DNA from: Struthio camelus | Lineage: Eukaryota > Chordata > Aves > Struthioniformes > Struthionidae | Direction of reading: 5' to 3' | NCBI RefSeq assembly: GCF_040807025.1 | Contig: NC_090945.1 | Coordinates: 39,673,088 to 39,737,087 of the forward strand | Length of the DNA: 64,000 bases | The notes under the pieces: model-generated | The model's input: only the letters and a program-made list of their open reading frames with translations | Database searches by the model: none | Told to the model about the DNA's origin: nothing | Part shown: in pieces, positions 47,426 through 60,800 of the stretch | How positions within the stretch are numbered: position 1 is the first letter of the stretch | Layout of the letters: each line of letters starts with the position of its first letter | Translations under genes and position numbers: made by a program

Positions 47426-50400
47426 CTTTTCTAATATAATTTGGTCAAGCATTGTTTGAAAACACAATGTACTTGTCTCTTTCTGTTTGCTTTGTATCTG
47501 TGGGTTACACTATCTGAAAAGGTTGATTAGTTTTCTTCTATTGTTGTTTACAGCAAGAGGACCAGTCTATGATTAATCTGCTTGCATAGCTGCAGACAGA
47601 ATATTCTATTGTTTATGTTCCGCTGAAAGAAGAGGCAACAAAATGTTAGCCATATCTCTTCCACCGCAAATTATCTCCATATTGATTTAAAACAGCTTCT
47701 TTGTCCCCATTGAAAAATGTTATGCTAGTGAAGAATGTTGGTGTTGCATTCAAAACTTGGATTTTTTATTTTTTCCAAGTGATAAAAGTGAACAGAAGAC
47801 TGCTCCTTGTCATTTTGATGAATTTTAATTAATTAATTAGGAAGCTAATAGTTCTGGCTAGTGTAAACCATGGTGCTGCCTGTGGTATACATAAATAGAC
47901 CCACTTCTCCAAATTCCTCGCGAGAGTGAGCCAGGTCCACCCAAAACCTGGAATGTTAATGCCCCTTTTCCCTCATTAGACTGTTACTGATGAAAAAAGA
48001 ACCTGGTTAACCTCCCATGAAAACACATTTCCTATCTGCAAGTTTTAAAAATGATTGTCTGTACCTCAGGTGAGCACATTTCAGAAGTCATATGAAAGGA
48101 CAGTTTTGGATTAAGATTTCAAGTTGTACACACATAAACTTTTGTGATATTAAGCTGAGGAATCCTAAAAAAATCACAACTCCCAAACCCCAACAATAGA
48201 AAAGCAGAAACAAATTTGCAAACCTCATGAACAACAATTTGGGGTTTCTATGTAGCTTTTAAGAACTGATCCAACCATGCTTTCCCAAATACATACCTAC
48301 AAACATAAGCAAATGTGAAGAGATTTTCTTCCTAACTGGTGAACAATTCAAGCTGTGCAAAACCTTTGATATGCCTTCAGCACTTTTGCTCAGTATTTTT
48401 TATTACATGTCCTTTTTCTATGAAAATTTTAGTTAAAATTGCCTGGCTTATCTGCAGAGCGTAGTATTTGAAACTGAACAAGAAAGGATTTCCTTGATGT
48501 TCAAAAAGTGTAGACTATAGTCTATAGCCTCCATTTGCTTTGATTAGACACCAGAGATCTTCATGTATTTTTTCAGAGCTAGAAAGATGAGTTTTCAAAG
48601 GAAATATATCTTAGATGCCATTAAAAAAAGGGATGGCACCAGTGTTCAGTGAGGATACAGAAGGAAAAGAAAGGTTTTCAATGAGAGTGAGAATAAAAAG
48701 GCATTTTTGTATGAGTCTAGGTGAGAGAAATTCTGTGTGTGTGAGAAGAGGGAGAACTAAAGCAGAATTCATTCTTTTCTGGTAAACCTCTTCCTCAATT
48801 TGTGGTCTAGTTAAAGAATATGCTTTCTAAGAAGTAATTAATATCTTTCATTAACATCATGCCTCAGAACGAGACAATAATTTTGTTTGAAATTCTCTGC
48901 CAGAAGATAAATTAGCATGATTGAACTGGGGAATGTGAAAACCATAATTCACATGGTCTATTCAGGTAATTATTTAAATCACAGAAAAGCAAAAGAGGAG
49001 GGACTTACATTTTAACATATCAAAGAATAATCATGTGTCGGAAAAATATGCAAAACTGGAAAAGAAAAGAAATGTCTGTGAATTAACAACTCAGACCTCT
49101 TATTTCCTTGAAGATAAAAAAGCACTGTACATAAATCTGTAGGCTACTAGTGATGCAGTCTAATAACTACTGGCAGAAGGTAGTGGAAAATTTCAACCCT
49201 TCTTGTCTTTTTTATCTTCTTGAAAAGTTTAAGGCAGTTTCAACTAGAGATGATTGAAAGTCAGAATGTTTTCAATGACAAATGCTGAAATTAATTTTAA
49301 AAAGCTTTCTCATTTAGAATGCAAAGAGGAACTTTCAAAATATCTAAACAAAGGGAAATCTACAAAAAACATATTTCTTAAAAAATTATGACCTTCTACT
49401 TTGAAAAACTGGAAATTAAATTGGGCATGGGACTCCAAACTTTATGGCTCACCAAATCCCGTGAGACTGATTTATTTATTTTTTTTTCTACTTTTAGATT
49501 TACTGAAATGCTCTTTTTAAGATTCTTTGCAGTGCTTGGAAAAGGAAAAATCAATGTTTTTCAGCTTTACTAAAATGGCAATGAAAAATGGAAATACAGA
49601 AGCACAGAAAACTCAGAAAAATGTATTACTGGGGTTTTACCAAATTGAGTAAGGCTGTTTTGGATGTAGAATTTTTCTGTACAACTTTGGATCATACATA
49701 AAAAGAGTGAGACTTCTCCTGAAGCTTTACTCTCCTGAACACATTTCCTATCATTATTTTTCATGTAGATCGTCTTAAACATTAATATCTTCTTGTCTTT
49801 TCCCACTCTTGCAATCATAAAAAAAAATCTAGACTTTAAGAATCAATGCAGGTAAGTCTCCCTTTGGGTAAGCTACTTGCTTGTGGTAGTGTTATAGTGT
49901 CCTGGGGCTGTGGCCATGCTCAAAAGGAACTGAACAGTATGGTCAGCTTGTCCCCATTTCATTCGCTCCACCTGGGCAGTGTTACACTTCTAGCTCTGCC
50001 ACAGTACATAAGAAATTAGATTCAGGCTCTGTAGGAGAGGGAGAAGGCTCTTATGAAATGTTTCCTAATCCCTGCAGGTGTATGGCATGACACGGGATTA
50101 CCATTATCCTCATCTTGTTTTACATAGATAACCATTTCACAGCTGTCAGAGCAGTATTCAGGTGATTTAAATATTCATTTGCAGCCTTTTACTCTGTGAT
50201 CATCTGTGATGGTGATTTCTCCAGAGGACATTTTTCAGATGGGGGTAACTGGCCTTTTTTACCTCCTTCAGCCAAGACCTTGTCCCTAATTGCAAAGGTG
50301 ACTGAAAAAGGGAAAAAAAATCATCCTAAATTAAAGAAACATTTCTCACAGATTGAGACAAGTGTCTTTTGCAACAACTCAAACAAATAAAGTGTGCTGC

Positions 50401-50569
50401 AAAGGACACTTGATCATCCACTCACTTTCAGAAGTACTGAGTGTCTCCGAAAATGGACGCCCCTTTGTTAGGGCCTGGCTAACACAACATGAATTTAGTG
50501 CTATTATCTGTGCACTGAGCTTGAAAATACTGTCAATATTAAATAGAGGTCAGACTTTGCCCCCAGGCT
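47426..50569. other. Intergenic, no gene recognised
   Basis: AT-rich unique sequence with an AATT repeat at 47825-47839. No exon, RNA gene or recognisable repeat family. Confidence 0.5.
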
Positions 50570-50800
50570 AAAACTTCCAGAGAGAAGACAGGAGCAAGGA
50601 GCAGGCGACGGGGAAGGAAGTGTGGAACCTCCTGGAAGTGGAAGTAGGGTCCAGGAGAGCCCGTGAGGCATGAACCCTGGCAGGAGCACCAGCCCCAGGC
50701 TGGGCCTGCCCTCAGCAAGGTCCCGCAGGAGACGGAGCACCTCGTTATTGCTGCTCCTGCCTTCAGCGCTTGTGGTGCCTCAGCCAGCATCTCCAAGGAT
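50570..50800. other. Isolated GC-rich patch
   Basis: About 230 bases clearly richer in G and C than the AT-rich flanks, open in two overlapping minus-strand frames. Few CpGs, no splice signals or domain I recognise. Could be an inserted fragment or a small transcribed element; unresolved. Confidence 0.4.
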
Positions 50801-53800
50801 GTTGTTGAATGTCGTTAGGCTTATAGCTTTCTCTAAACAAATCTATTTATGCAGTGCATCTGATGTGCTTCTTTTTTAAGGCAGGCGTCTCTGGCATACC
50901 CATAAGCTTAACTTTTTATAAGCTTTGTAACTTCAGAAGCTATTTGATCTTTGAATGTATAAATAAGAACAATGAACGCAGCCACCACAAGGATATTATG
51001 GAAGCAGTGTCCACAAAGTTGATTAGCAGGCACATCTGGGGATGAGGTTGTTTACAGTGGGGGTATCCCTGCTTGCTACAACAGTCTCCAGTGCTGAAAT
51101 CCTATTATGTATCTCTTTTGACATATAGGTCTTTGTACCCTAAATCTTACATGTGTGAGTTAGTGTTAGGTTAGCTGGTCTGCTTACAGCATTTCAAGAA
51201 GGCTCTCTGATCCAGAGAGGCTCATAATCTATGTCAAAACAAATTTACAGAACAATGCTAGAGAACATAAAAACATTCACTTTCTCACTAATGTCTAGAA
51301 TATATTTGCTACGTTGCTGGCTAAAGGGAAAACTAACAACGTATACAGCAATAAAAATGAAGAGACTGGTGGATTACATGTAAGACTGTCTTCATCTCCA
51401 TATGATTCAGTATTGAGTTGAACAATAATCTGATGATGATGACTATTATTATTATTACCAAGCTTTTTTGCCAGGAACAATGTTAATTCCAAACACAAAA
51501 AACTTCCTCTGAGATAAAGCTAAGAAGTGAATGATGTAGGTGATTAGTAAGAAATAAAAGCGATCTCTTTACTGATGTACTGGAAGAGAAAAGAGAAAGG
51601 ACCACAAGAATAAGAAAGTTGGTTAAGGGTGATGAGAGAGATTCACTCTTCATTTTCTGAAAAGACTGTCCCTTCTTATTGTGGAAATGCAAGAATAGGC
51701 TTGCAGTAGAAGCCACATTAAAACTCCATTAGCATCAAGTCTTTTGCAGAGAAAATAGACAGGAGAAAGAAGATACAGCCACAATAAAAAGTGAATGATT
51801 TTGAGGGCACCAGGTGTAGCAGTCTGATTTTTTTCATGGCCTTACCTCAGCAGGGAACACAGTTCACTGGACTAGGAATCTGATAAGCATACACAAAATG
51901 ATGCTGCTAGAAAGAAATAGATCAGTGACTCTGCCCCATTTTTATGTCATATGCCACATGCCATTATTTCAAACAGGAAAATATGATGTAATCAAGAGCA
52001 GTGATAGACTGGGAAGGAAGAGAGGGCATTACTAATATTTCCTATTCTGGCATTTATTACAAAGCTGACATAAGGGAGAAGTACTGAATGTTACAGGTAG
52101 ATTTTTTTAAGAAACACTTTTTGCTCAAAGTTGTGATTTGTCAAAATCATTTTTTGAAATTGAATTCTACTAAGAGTAATACCTAGCCTCACCAGCACCA
52201 GTCCAGTCCATAACCTATGCCACTCATGTGCCTTTTGGCTAGTCAACAGTGGCATCCTTGATTTTTATTTTTCATAAAAGCTTTGGCAGTTCTAGGTTTC
52301 ACTCTTATGCCAGACAACAAAGAGCTTTGAAGCTTCACAGGTCTCAAACTACAAATATCTTTTCAAAAGCTTCTTTAGTATTTCCTAGGCTTTGCCCCGG
52401 TGAAGGCCATGGACATTTTCACAACTGGTGCCAGATTAAAGATGAGGGAGAGCATCTTGGAAAACCAGTTCAACACACGTCCCTAACCTTTCACCATCCT
52501 CTTGAAACATAAGGCATCTAATTCTATACACTGTTTGAGTGTAGCACTGAACTTTCAGAGCAGATCTTTGAAGGAATTTAGGTACCTAAAGATGAATATA
52601 AGTATACAGCAAGTTTTAAAAATCAGTTTAGTTTAGGTGACAATCGTACCATCAAGTGACTAACCTCAGGAATATGATGTCTGGTTTTGATGATCTGCAT
52701 CTCATAAAACTCAGTTTGACTTACATATTACAGTATTACCTGTGCTTCTTCAGCTTTCCTCCACCAAACCATGCTTTGAATAAAAGCTTTGTAAACAGTA
52801 AACCAGTATCTTAATTAAGGCATAATTGTGGGAAAGAAGAAGTCTAGCCTGAAATTTTAACACAAACCATTGATTAGACTTAAACAGAAGTAGGTCTTCA
52901 GGTTTCTGGATTACTCGACTTTAACTTCCATGTTTTTAAAAAAATTAAAAATATTATATGGAAGAGTAATACTAAACAGAAACTCATTTTCATTCTTTTA
53001 TATTTTGAATGCACGCAGCCTTGCATATAGCAGAAAGTCATGCTGATTTAATAACTAAATAACCTAAGTACTGTCTCTAAATACTAAAAGAAAATGAAAC
53101 CTCCTTTTCTTCCACTGAAAACCTGGCATTACATTTAAGAATGCAAGCAAGTTGCATTCTGGCAAGACCCGGCAAAGGTTATAGCTCAGAAATGGAGGAA
53201 ATGCACTGGGCACCTACGATTCATTCTCAAATCCAGGCAATTACAAAACATGATTCAAATCTTCACATGGTGTCAACTGGCATAATTCTGGCCTTTGCTA
53301 TTTCATGTGAGCTGATTTATCCTGTGATGTGTCCCTATTGTACCAGGCAGAGTCATGCAGTTACCTGAGCTGCTCAGGTTTGGATGCAGCATAGTCATGT
53401 TACTGGGGCGTTCTGCTCCAGCTAATACACCTCGCTTTTGAGCAGGGCAGGTTAGCTTAGTGCCCAGGCTGATGATGTCCTGATTTTCCAGGACTGCGTC
53501 TGTAGGCATAACCAGCGTTTCTGTAAAGTTCTGTCACAGACAACAAAAAGATTAGAGTCATATAATAAAATTGGTGCAATTACGTGGCATTACCTTGGGA
53601 AGCCTTCGTTGAAGACACATAATTTAACCTACACTAAAAAGGTATTTATTCTTGTGTGGGTCAGTCAGTGAAACAGAGGCTGTGGAGTAACTCTCTCACT
53701 CAGGAATTTCACTCACTGGACTGGACAGCATGAAACCTGCCAGACGGATAGCAGGGATGTTATTTTTACTTTGAATAGGGGTTTGCTTGTGTGTTTACAT

Positions 53801-54140
53801 TTTAGCTTTCTGTCCCATCTGCCAGGGGTGTCTTTCAAATTGTTTAATTCGCTAGAATCATACGTAATCAATTCACTGCATACAGTCATGGAGATTTTTC
53901 ATTAGGTGAACATACACAAGTTAGTCCATCAAAAAATCGGTTTTACTTTTAGTCCAAAATTGTAGGTCAAGCAAAATAGAGGAAGCTGATAGGAAACTGC
54001 TCCCATGACAAAGAAAGTGCTTCAAAAATATATTGGTGACATTTCTTCAAAAGCATGAATAAAACTGACAAGAGGGAACGTTACTTACCTTACCCTGAAA
54101 CTGAAAGGGAACCAAAAGGACTAAGGAAGACTCAATAAGA
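50801..54140. other. Intergenic, no gene recognised
   Basis: Contains a GAT/ATT microsatellite at about 51431-51458. Segment 53.13-53.52 kb may be a decayed repeat but I cannot name it. Confidence 0.5.
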
Positions 54141-54143
54141 TTA

Positions 54144-54159
54144 CATATATATATAGGGA

Positions 54160-54191
<32 letters not shown>

Positions 54192-54239
54192 TGCATGTGT
54201 GTGCATTTATGTGTGTATTTATACATGTTTATATGTATG
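54144..54239. repeat. Compound AT / GT microsatellite
   Basis: ACATATATATATA, then about 14 GT units from 54161, then degenerate GTGCATGTGTGTGC and TGTATTTATACATG units. Confidence 0.93.
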
Positions 54240-54429
54240 GAGTTTGTTTTCCCAAAACGAAAAGATTGCTTTACATTTCACTGAGAAGTGCCACCAAGAT
54301 GATCTGACATCGTTTTGGCAGACTACAAGGTAGAGATTAGCACACAGAGTACATTAGTCACGTTCTTCTATTGAAAATGAAGATGTCAGTTCAAAGGAAG
54401 GCGAATCATGTTTTAGCACCTTTCCCCTT

Positions 54430-55060
54430 TTATCCATCTCAGAACAGAGTCCCTCACACAGCCAGCAGCCTCATCAGCTCGGTCATCAGTTCACTTTCAG
54501 CTGCTACAGGCCCTGCTGCAACTAACTGCAGCATATGAGCCCTCCACAAACCCAGCTACCAAGGCAGGGGAGCAGACAGCAAGTGTGGGATTCACAGGGG
54601 GTTGGCTTCAAAGGAAGCCCCCTGGAGACTGCATACTTGCTCATGCAGCTAAAACTGGGTTGCATGGGCTACGCCTACGCTAGTAACTAGAACAACCCAC
54701 GCCCGTTTGCTGGCCCTGAGGGCAAGTGTCACAGCACAGCTCATGTCTACATGGCTAAGTCTCTTCGTTTCCTGAAATAGAGAGGCCTTGGCTGTAGCGC
54801 CAAGTGGGAGCCATCGCTGGTCTCTGCTGTGCCCAGACTGTTCCCAGGGGGAGCTCACTGGCTTTGACCACAGCTGGGCTAGAGAGTGTGCCAGCAGCAG
54901 GCACCTATTGGGCCACCACATGCCCAATGCTTGGGTCCACAGGCTCCCCTCTGTTAACTCACCTGTATACACATGGCCATGCGTACTAGTACTTGAATTA
55001 GTTGAACTAAAGCTGTCCTATATGCACTTCACCCAGCCTTTACTTATAGGCTGAATACAG
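54430..55060. other. GC-richer segment, possible old transposon remnant
   Basis: Higher GC than neighbours, with a 107-codon minus-strand open frame (54649-54972) and phrases such as GTCTACATGGCTAAG and GGCCATG that recall old amniote repeats. No domain or terminal repeat identified. Confidence 0.3.
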
Positions 55061-57779
55061 ATACAGCCTAGTGTATGAGCAAGAAACTAAGTAGGATTAA
55101 AATAGTACTCACATAAGTGGATCCTGGCTATAAACACCATAATATCAGTTTTTGCTCTTCTCTGTCCTGCTGTGTTTGTTATACAGCAAGCAAAATCTAA
55201 ATCATTTCTCCGTGTTTATGAATTCCCAATGTGCATTAACATTCAGTGCAATAAACTGGAAAATGCCAAGCACTATTTTAAAGCTGCTTTTTTCCAGACA
55301 CGCTCTGTTTCATATTTGGGCCTTTTCTTGCAGGCTGCATAGCCCCAGACAGAGTAGTGAAGACAAGAGGATGAATAATGTACTTAATTTAGAAAGATTC
55401 TGAAAGCTTTTACAAGCAGATTTCTAAAATCTTACTGTGTTAAAGAGAGTTATTTCAATTTTTTGACTCTAGGGTAAAAAAATGTGTTTTAATATTATGG
55501 GAATGTTTTCTCTAGCTCTTTTTCTACAAGCTAATAGTAATGTGTAGTGTTTTTAGTTTCCTGGAGCTGGGCAAAAGCAAAACGTTTTATTTATAGAGGT
55601 CTATAAAAGGATGTGATTCATTCTCCACAAATCAATTATTTGGTACAAATAATAGCAAGTTCCTTACCTGCATCACTGAGAACTGCTACACTGCTCACAT
55701 GGGAACAGATTAGAGTTTATACTAAAAATCTCCCAGGCCCCTGGGATAAACAGAGATCTGGATGTGGTGACCAGTAACGTGACAGCACTGGGCGGAGACT
55801 GAACGGGAAGAATGTAGAAAGCGGCTGAATGCCGCTGATTCTTTAGAGCTGAGAAACTGATAAGAAGAAAGAACCTGGCATTTATCTTCAGGATCTCTTC
55901 AGATCCAAGGCAATCACCACTCCCTGTGGCAAATTCCCGGAGGACTGGAACTAGTGTTTGCTATGATTAAGAGTGGAAAAAGCATGTTCAGAAACATTAT
56001 CTTTCTGAGGGGATAGTGGTTACTAATTCTATAGCTAGGATAGGAACTTTTCAGCTAGGGAGAGGGATAATGCTCCAGCTGAACAGAAACTGTGTCGTAT
56101 CATGTCGTATCAAGGTGTCAGTGGGCTTGTAAGCTTGTACTTGCTTTGATTCTCTATATATAGTATCATAACTCCAGTTGGAGGGAATGAGTTGGGGTCA
56201 AAGTGTTAGGCTGGAGTAGATTTGCACGTCTCTCCTTATTCTCTGCTGCCCAAGTTACATGCAGACTTGTTTGCTGGTTCCTTTTTACAACTGTGCTGCC
56301 AAATTCTCCTGCTATGGTTACACCTACCCGAGCACTTTTAGACTCAGTGAAGATTCTCAGGCTTTACAGCATGGTCAATCTGAGTCAATCTGAATTATCT
56401 CAAAAATAATGTGACTGGCTGTAGGAAAAGCACAAGCTCAGAAATCCCTGCTGTTTTCTAATGGAGGCTTATGGAAAAGTTTAGAAAGAGGGGCAGAAAT
56501 AATTCATCCCTCTTTGAATAACACAGCAAAACTTCCTCCACCAACCCTCTGTTGTCTTTACTTCTGCTGCATCATTCATATGGCAAAGAGCTGGGATAGA
56601 AACATATAGTTAGTTTGGGTACTCCCAGCCGAAGAGGCTTTCATCTCATCCGTACACTTTAATAAAGTGCTGACAAGTTTTAATTTCTGTGTGTACCCAG
56701 GCACTTTGCTCAATCTGAAGCTTCACATACAGAGGCATACGTATGAGTAAACTGCCACTCGAGACACTCACCAACTCATAAATGGATTGTTCTCTTCTGA
56801 GTTATTGAGGAGGGTTAAATCTCAAGGACAGAAAGTAAGGACAACTACACAGCGTATCTAACGCACTAGACAACAAATTTCCATGGTATCTGCTAAAGGC
56901 AGCAGCCAATATCCACTAAAATAAGAGGGAGAAGGATCAGAAGCAGAGGTACTCAGGGCCAAGCCACAGATATGCAAACATGATAGGCTGATTTATCATC
57001 TTTAGCAAAAACACTGATTTTTCCACATTAGCAGCACTGACTAACCCCAGTAGGCAAGTCCCAGAGAGCTATTTACATTACAGCTGCCACAATTGCTAAA
57101 AAGCTATTGGAAATGTGCTGCAGAACCTTTCCCTAATGTAAGTAAACCCTTGAGAACAGCTGACCCAGATATCTAAGATAATTTAGCATGTCATCCACAT
57201 ACCAGTCCACATAGGTATGCCAAAAAACAAACACCTTAGAAGGTTTTCAACTTAGAGTACTTTAAATGCATCCAATATAAACAATCTCTAAATTACACTG
57301 AAACTGAAAAACCAACAATAGTGTCTGGGAAAAAAAAAGAGCTTCATATAAATGAATGATAGAATTATCTAAAGGACCCAGGTCAATTTAAACTTTAAGG
57401 TATAGTTAAAACACTGATTAATGTCTGCCACAACAGGGTAGCTGTGCCAAAGAAACACCTGACTGCAGGAAAAAACCTGCAGAGAACCTTTCTTGTAAGC
57501 AGAGAAAGAGTGCATGTGCAATATGAAGTTAAAAGAATTTATGATTAATAATGAAATGATCCTTGTGAAGTTTTTAAGATGTCCAAAACCACTGTGCTCC
57601 AAAAACATACAGACAGTAAACTTTTAAGACTAAAAATTGTATCATTAATACTTTGAGGCAAATAAGGATTCCTTCTTACTCCTTCCCTCATTCCTCATGA
57701 ACAAAAACACAGTATTGAAAATGCCCTTCTTAAAAAAAAAAGAAGTAACACAGCTGACATGTACAAAACGCATCCAAAC
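55061..57779. other. Intergenic, no gene recognised
   Basis: Two small tandem duplications: TGTCGTATCA twice at 56093-56112 and GTCAATCTGA twice at 56374-56393. Otherwise AT-rich sequence without recognisable features. Confidence 0.5.
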
Positions 57780-57782
57780 TTT

Positions 57783-57830
57783 TACTGGTGTAATTAATAG
57801 AGCTTTATTGAAGTCAACAAAACTGCCTGC
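57783..57830. repeat. Fragment of ancient palindromic amniote repeat
   Basis: ACTGGTGTAATTAATAGAGC followed by TTTATTGAAGTCAACAAAAC resembles CTGGTGTAAATCAG-TAGCTC-CATTGAAGTCAATGG of the same old family as at 35.4 kb. Confidence 0.45.
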
Positions 57831-60800
57831 GTATATCGTCACTAAAGACTGGGGCAAATGTCTCTACTGCAGGAAAAGACTATAAAAATGGTTGTGAGGG
57901 TATCAACCCCCCATAGGATGTGTATGGGCTGTCAAACAATTTAGCTCCCCTCCTCATGTTGAGTCCTGTTCCTTGTAAATTCACACTGCATAAATATAAT
58001 AATACCATTCCAGACTCTCTTCTCTGAGTGAACCAAATAGCTTTTTGAAACCGAAATGCATCCATCTAACACCACCACAGAAGGCTTTGTACCCTTACAT
58101 ATCCTCCTACTGTACACATTCTCAGTTTCATGACAGAAGAATTGTCTTTCTCATTTTTCTCTTCAAGAAAATATTTCAGAGTCAAAAGGCTTGCAATAAG
58201 GAGTTTCTTGCTCTGTTGAATATCTTTCTGGGAACTGGGAATGAAAGACAAAAAACTGATTAGCTGGTAAACTAATTCTCATATAATTTTGATTGAAATT
58301 CTAGTCTTTTAAAGAAGTCGAAAGCCCACAAGAAAGAAGGGAAAACTAATGTCTCATTGATACATAAGAAGACTGCACAAAATACAACAGTGAGAAAAAT
58401 ACGACTACTAGACCTAAAAAAAAGTAAGAGACTTGCTCTTCCTGAGTTAGTATGTAAATATGGCGGACCCGAGAAGCCATTTCACAGCATACTGCAATAC
58501 TATGCAACAGGGCAGGACCTGGTTAAGTGGAGAACATTTCATCCCTCACTCATCACTTGACTGCAGCAGTTGTTCAAAATGTCAGAAAAGCAGTAGAAAG
58601 AGTATGTTTATAGATGACGTAGCAGCTTCTGATTCTGTACTCTGTCTGAATTGATAGGCAGAATTCAGTAATAGTCTATTAAAGACTATGCTTCAATTCT
58701 AAACTCAATTTCAACCTATTCCCGATAAAGTAAATAAAAAGCTTTCAAAAGTAGTGAAAACCAAAAACATTCCTACAAAATCAACGGGAAATGTCTAAGT
58801 GAGGGGAATATTAACAGATGGAGTTAAAATAATTATCGGTGCACAGAACATGGAGCTGCTTTCTGAAACACTTATCTTCATAGGTTAAACCACTGTCAAA
58901 CAATTACAGAGTCTTCTCTCAGCATTCAGAAACATAAATGGTATTTGCAGGTAGTCAGTCAGTGCAGGAGAACAAATGAGCAATAAAACGTAGAAGACAG
59001 CCAGTTAATCTCCAAAAATACAGGAAGATGAATGTTCTTGCAGAAGATAAATGTTGGCAAATCTTTATAGCCCAGCATGTTAAGCATCATTTGCAGTTGT
59101 CAGTATAAAACTCCCTTTCGAAGCAGTGCTATCTATTGTAAGCTCTTCTCGTTTGCAGTTGAAATGAAGAATTCACAATGGCATTTCAGGCTCCCTTTCG
59201 CCTCTCATCCTACTCATTCTAAAATCAGTTCATCTCACCATATTTTCTTCCAAGATGTCTCAGAAACACTTTTTTTTTTTTTTTTTTGTTAATCTGAAGG
59301 TGGTTTTAAATCTGGAAATACTGAAGGCCACCAGAACCAAGTTTAACAAAAATGAGTACAGGCTTGAGGCTACGAAACACTCCAAATCCAGTGGCCTTTG
59401 CACTTCAGATTTTGAAGCCTTCCTAGGGTTTCCACTACAAATAAACTATGTTTTCAAAACCCAGCTGAAGACCCAGGGTCAGTTTGCACTCAAGGGCTCT
59501 ATGTTGGGAATTTCCATTCAGTGCCAAGGTACAGCAAAAACCGTAATTCTTTGTCTCAGTGACATACTCTCCAACTAACATCTCTGTAGGCGCTACTTCA
59601 CCTCAAAACTACAAAATCTTTTACAGGAAATTTTGGTGAATGCACCGACTGGGGTTAACAGGCACTTTTGACCTCCAAACTCCAAAGTGAAACATGTGAC
59701 TGGAGGCAGAGGTTCTCCCACGCCCAGACACGCTCCTCCTGTTGCATCACAGCTCCAGCAGGTGGAATAATTCACAAAGAAGAAGTCCTAAATGCAGAGC
59801 CCAAGAGCAGATATGATGCAATAGCCCTTCCTCTTACCCCAAAGGAACCCAAGTTCCTCTTGGGAACCCAAGTTTTATACTGACCATGAGCTGGGGGGAG
59901 ATTCCAAGACTGCTGTTGTCTGGGACCTTTCAAGTCAGGTAATTTTGAACCAAAGAGTTGTAAATCTGTTATCATGGCCCAAAATCTAGCTAGAAGCCCA
60001 GAAGCTCTATGGCACTGAAATCCTAGAAAAGAGACACTAGCCATATTTTTCCAGGTAGCTTAAGGGAGATTGATTTTCTTCAGGTGAGGGTCTGACCTGC
60101 TTAGGCCAATGTGAAAAATTCTAGCTTCTGGTCTTAGTCATCACTCCTTTCTTTACAAAGCCTAATACTATAATCCCTAACATGCTTCCCTGGGAAGGCT
60201 AATTCAATAAAGTGCTTTCCACATGGATAGAGAATTGGGGAGACAATTCTCCCTCACACCACCTATGTATCCTTTCCCTCACGTTGCCTCTTCATCACTG
60301 ACTGATTTGAATAAGCTTCCCCTCTGTTTTAGGTATGCAGCCCTTGCAACCTCTTCTCCCACATGAGTCAATCTCTGTCTATATTTCAACCTTTTATCAT
60401 AACTTTGAGGAGCCTTTGATTGTAAGACCAGCAGAGACCAGTTAGCAGGGAAGCTAGCTCAGCCTCAAAGAGAGAAAATTTTCGAAGCCTGAAAGAAAAC
60501 ACTACTAGTTTTTCTAGGTTTATTTAATTATAAATTAATTTATGAGCATAGAATAGGCTTCTGTAGATATTTTCACATGATCAATATTCCTGAAAACCAG
60601 ACGTTAGCTTAAGAGGATGACAATATGAAGGCAACAGAAATCTCACCAGTCTTGCCATGTTCAACCTCTGCTGAACACTACATATCTATTGTGTCTCCTG
60701 TTTTGCATGTCAAGCACTTGCAGCGCTGAGCTAAAGTAATGGCAATTTTAATAATAATAATGTAATTATGCTTTGAGTAATTTTATATATTATAATGAAT

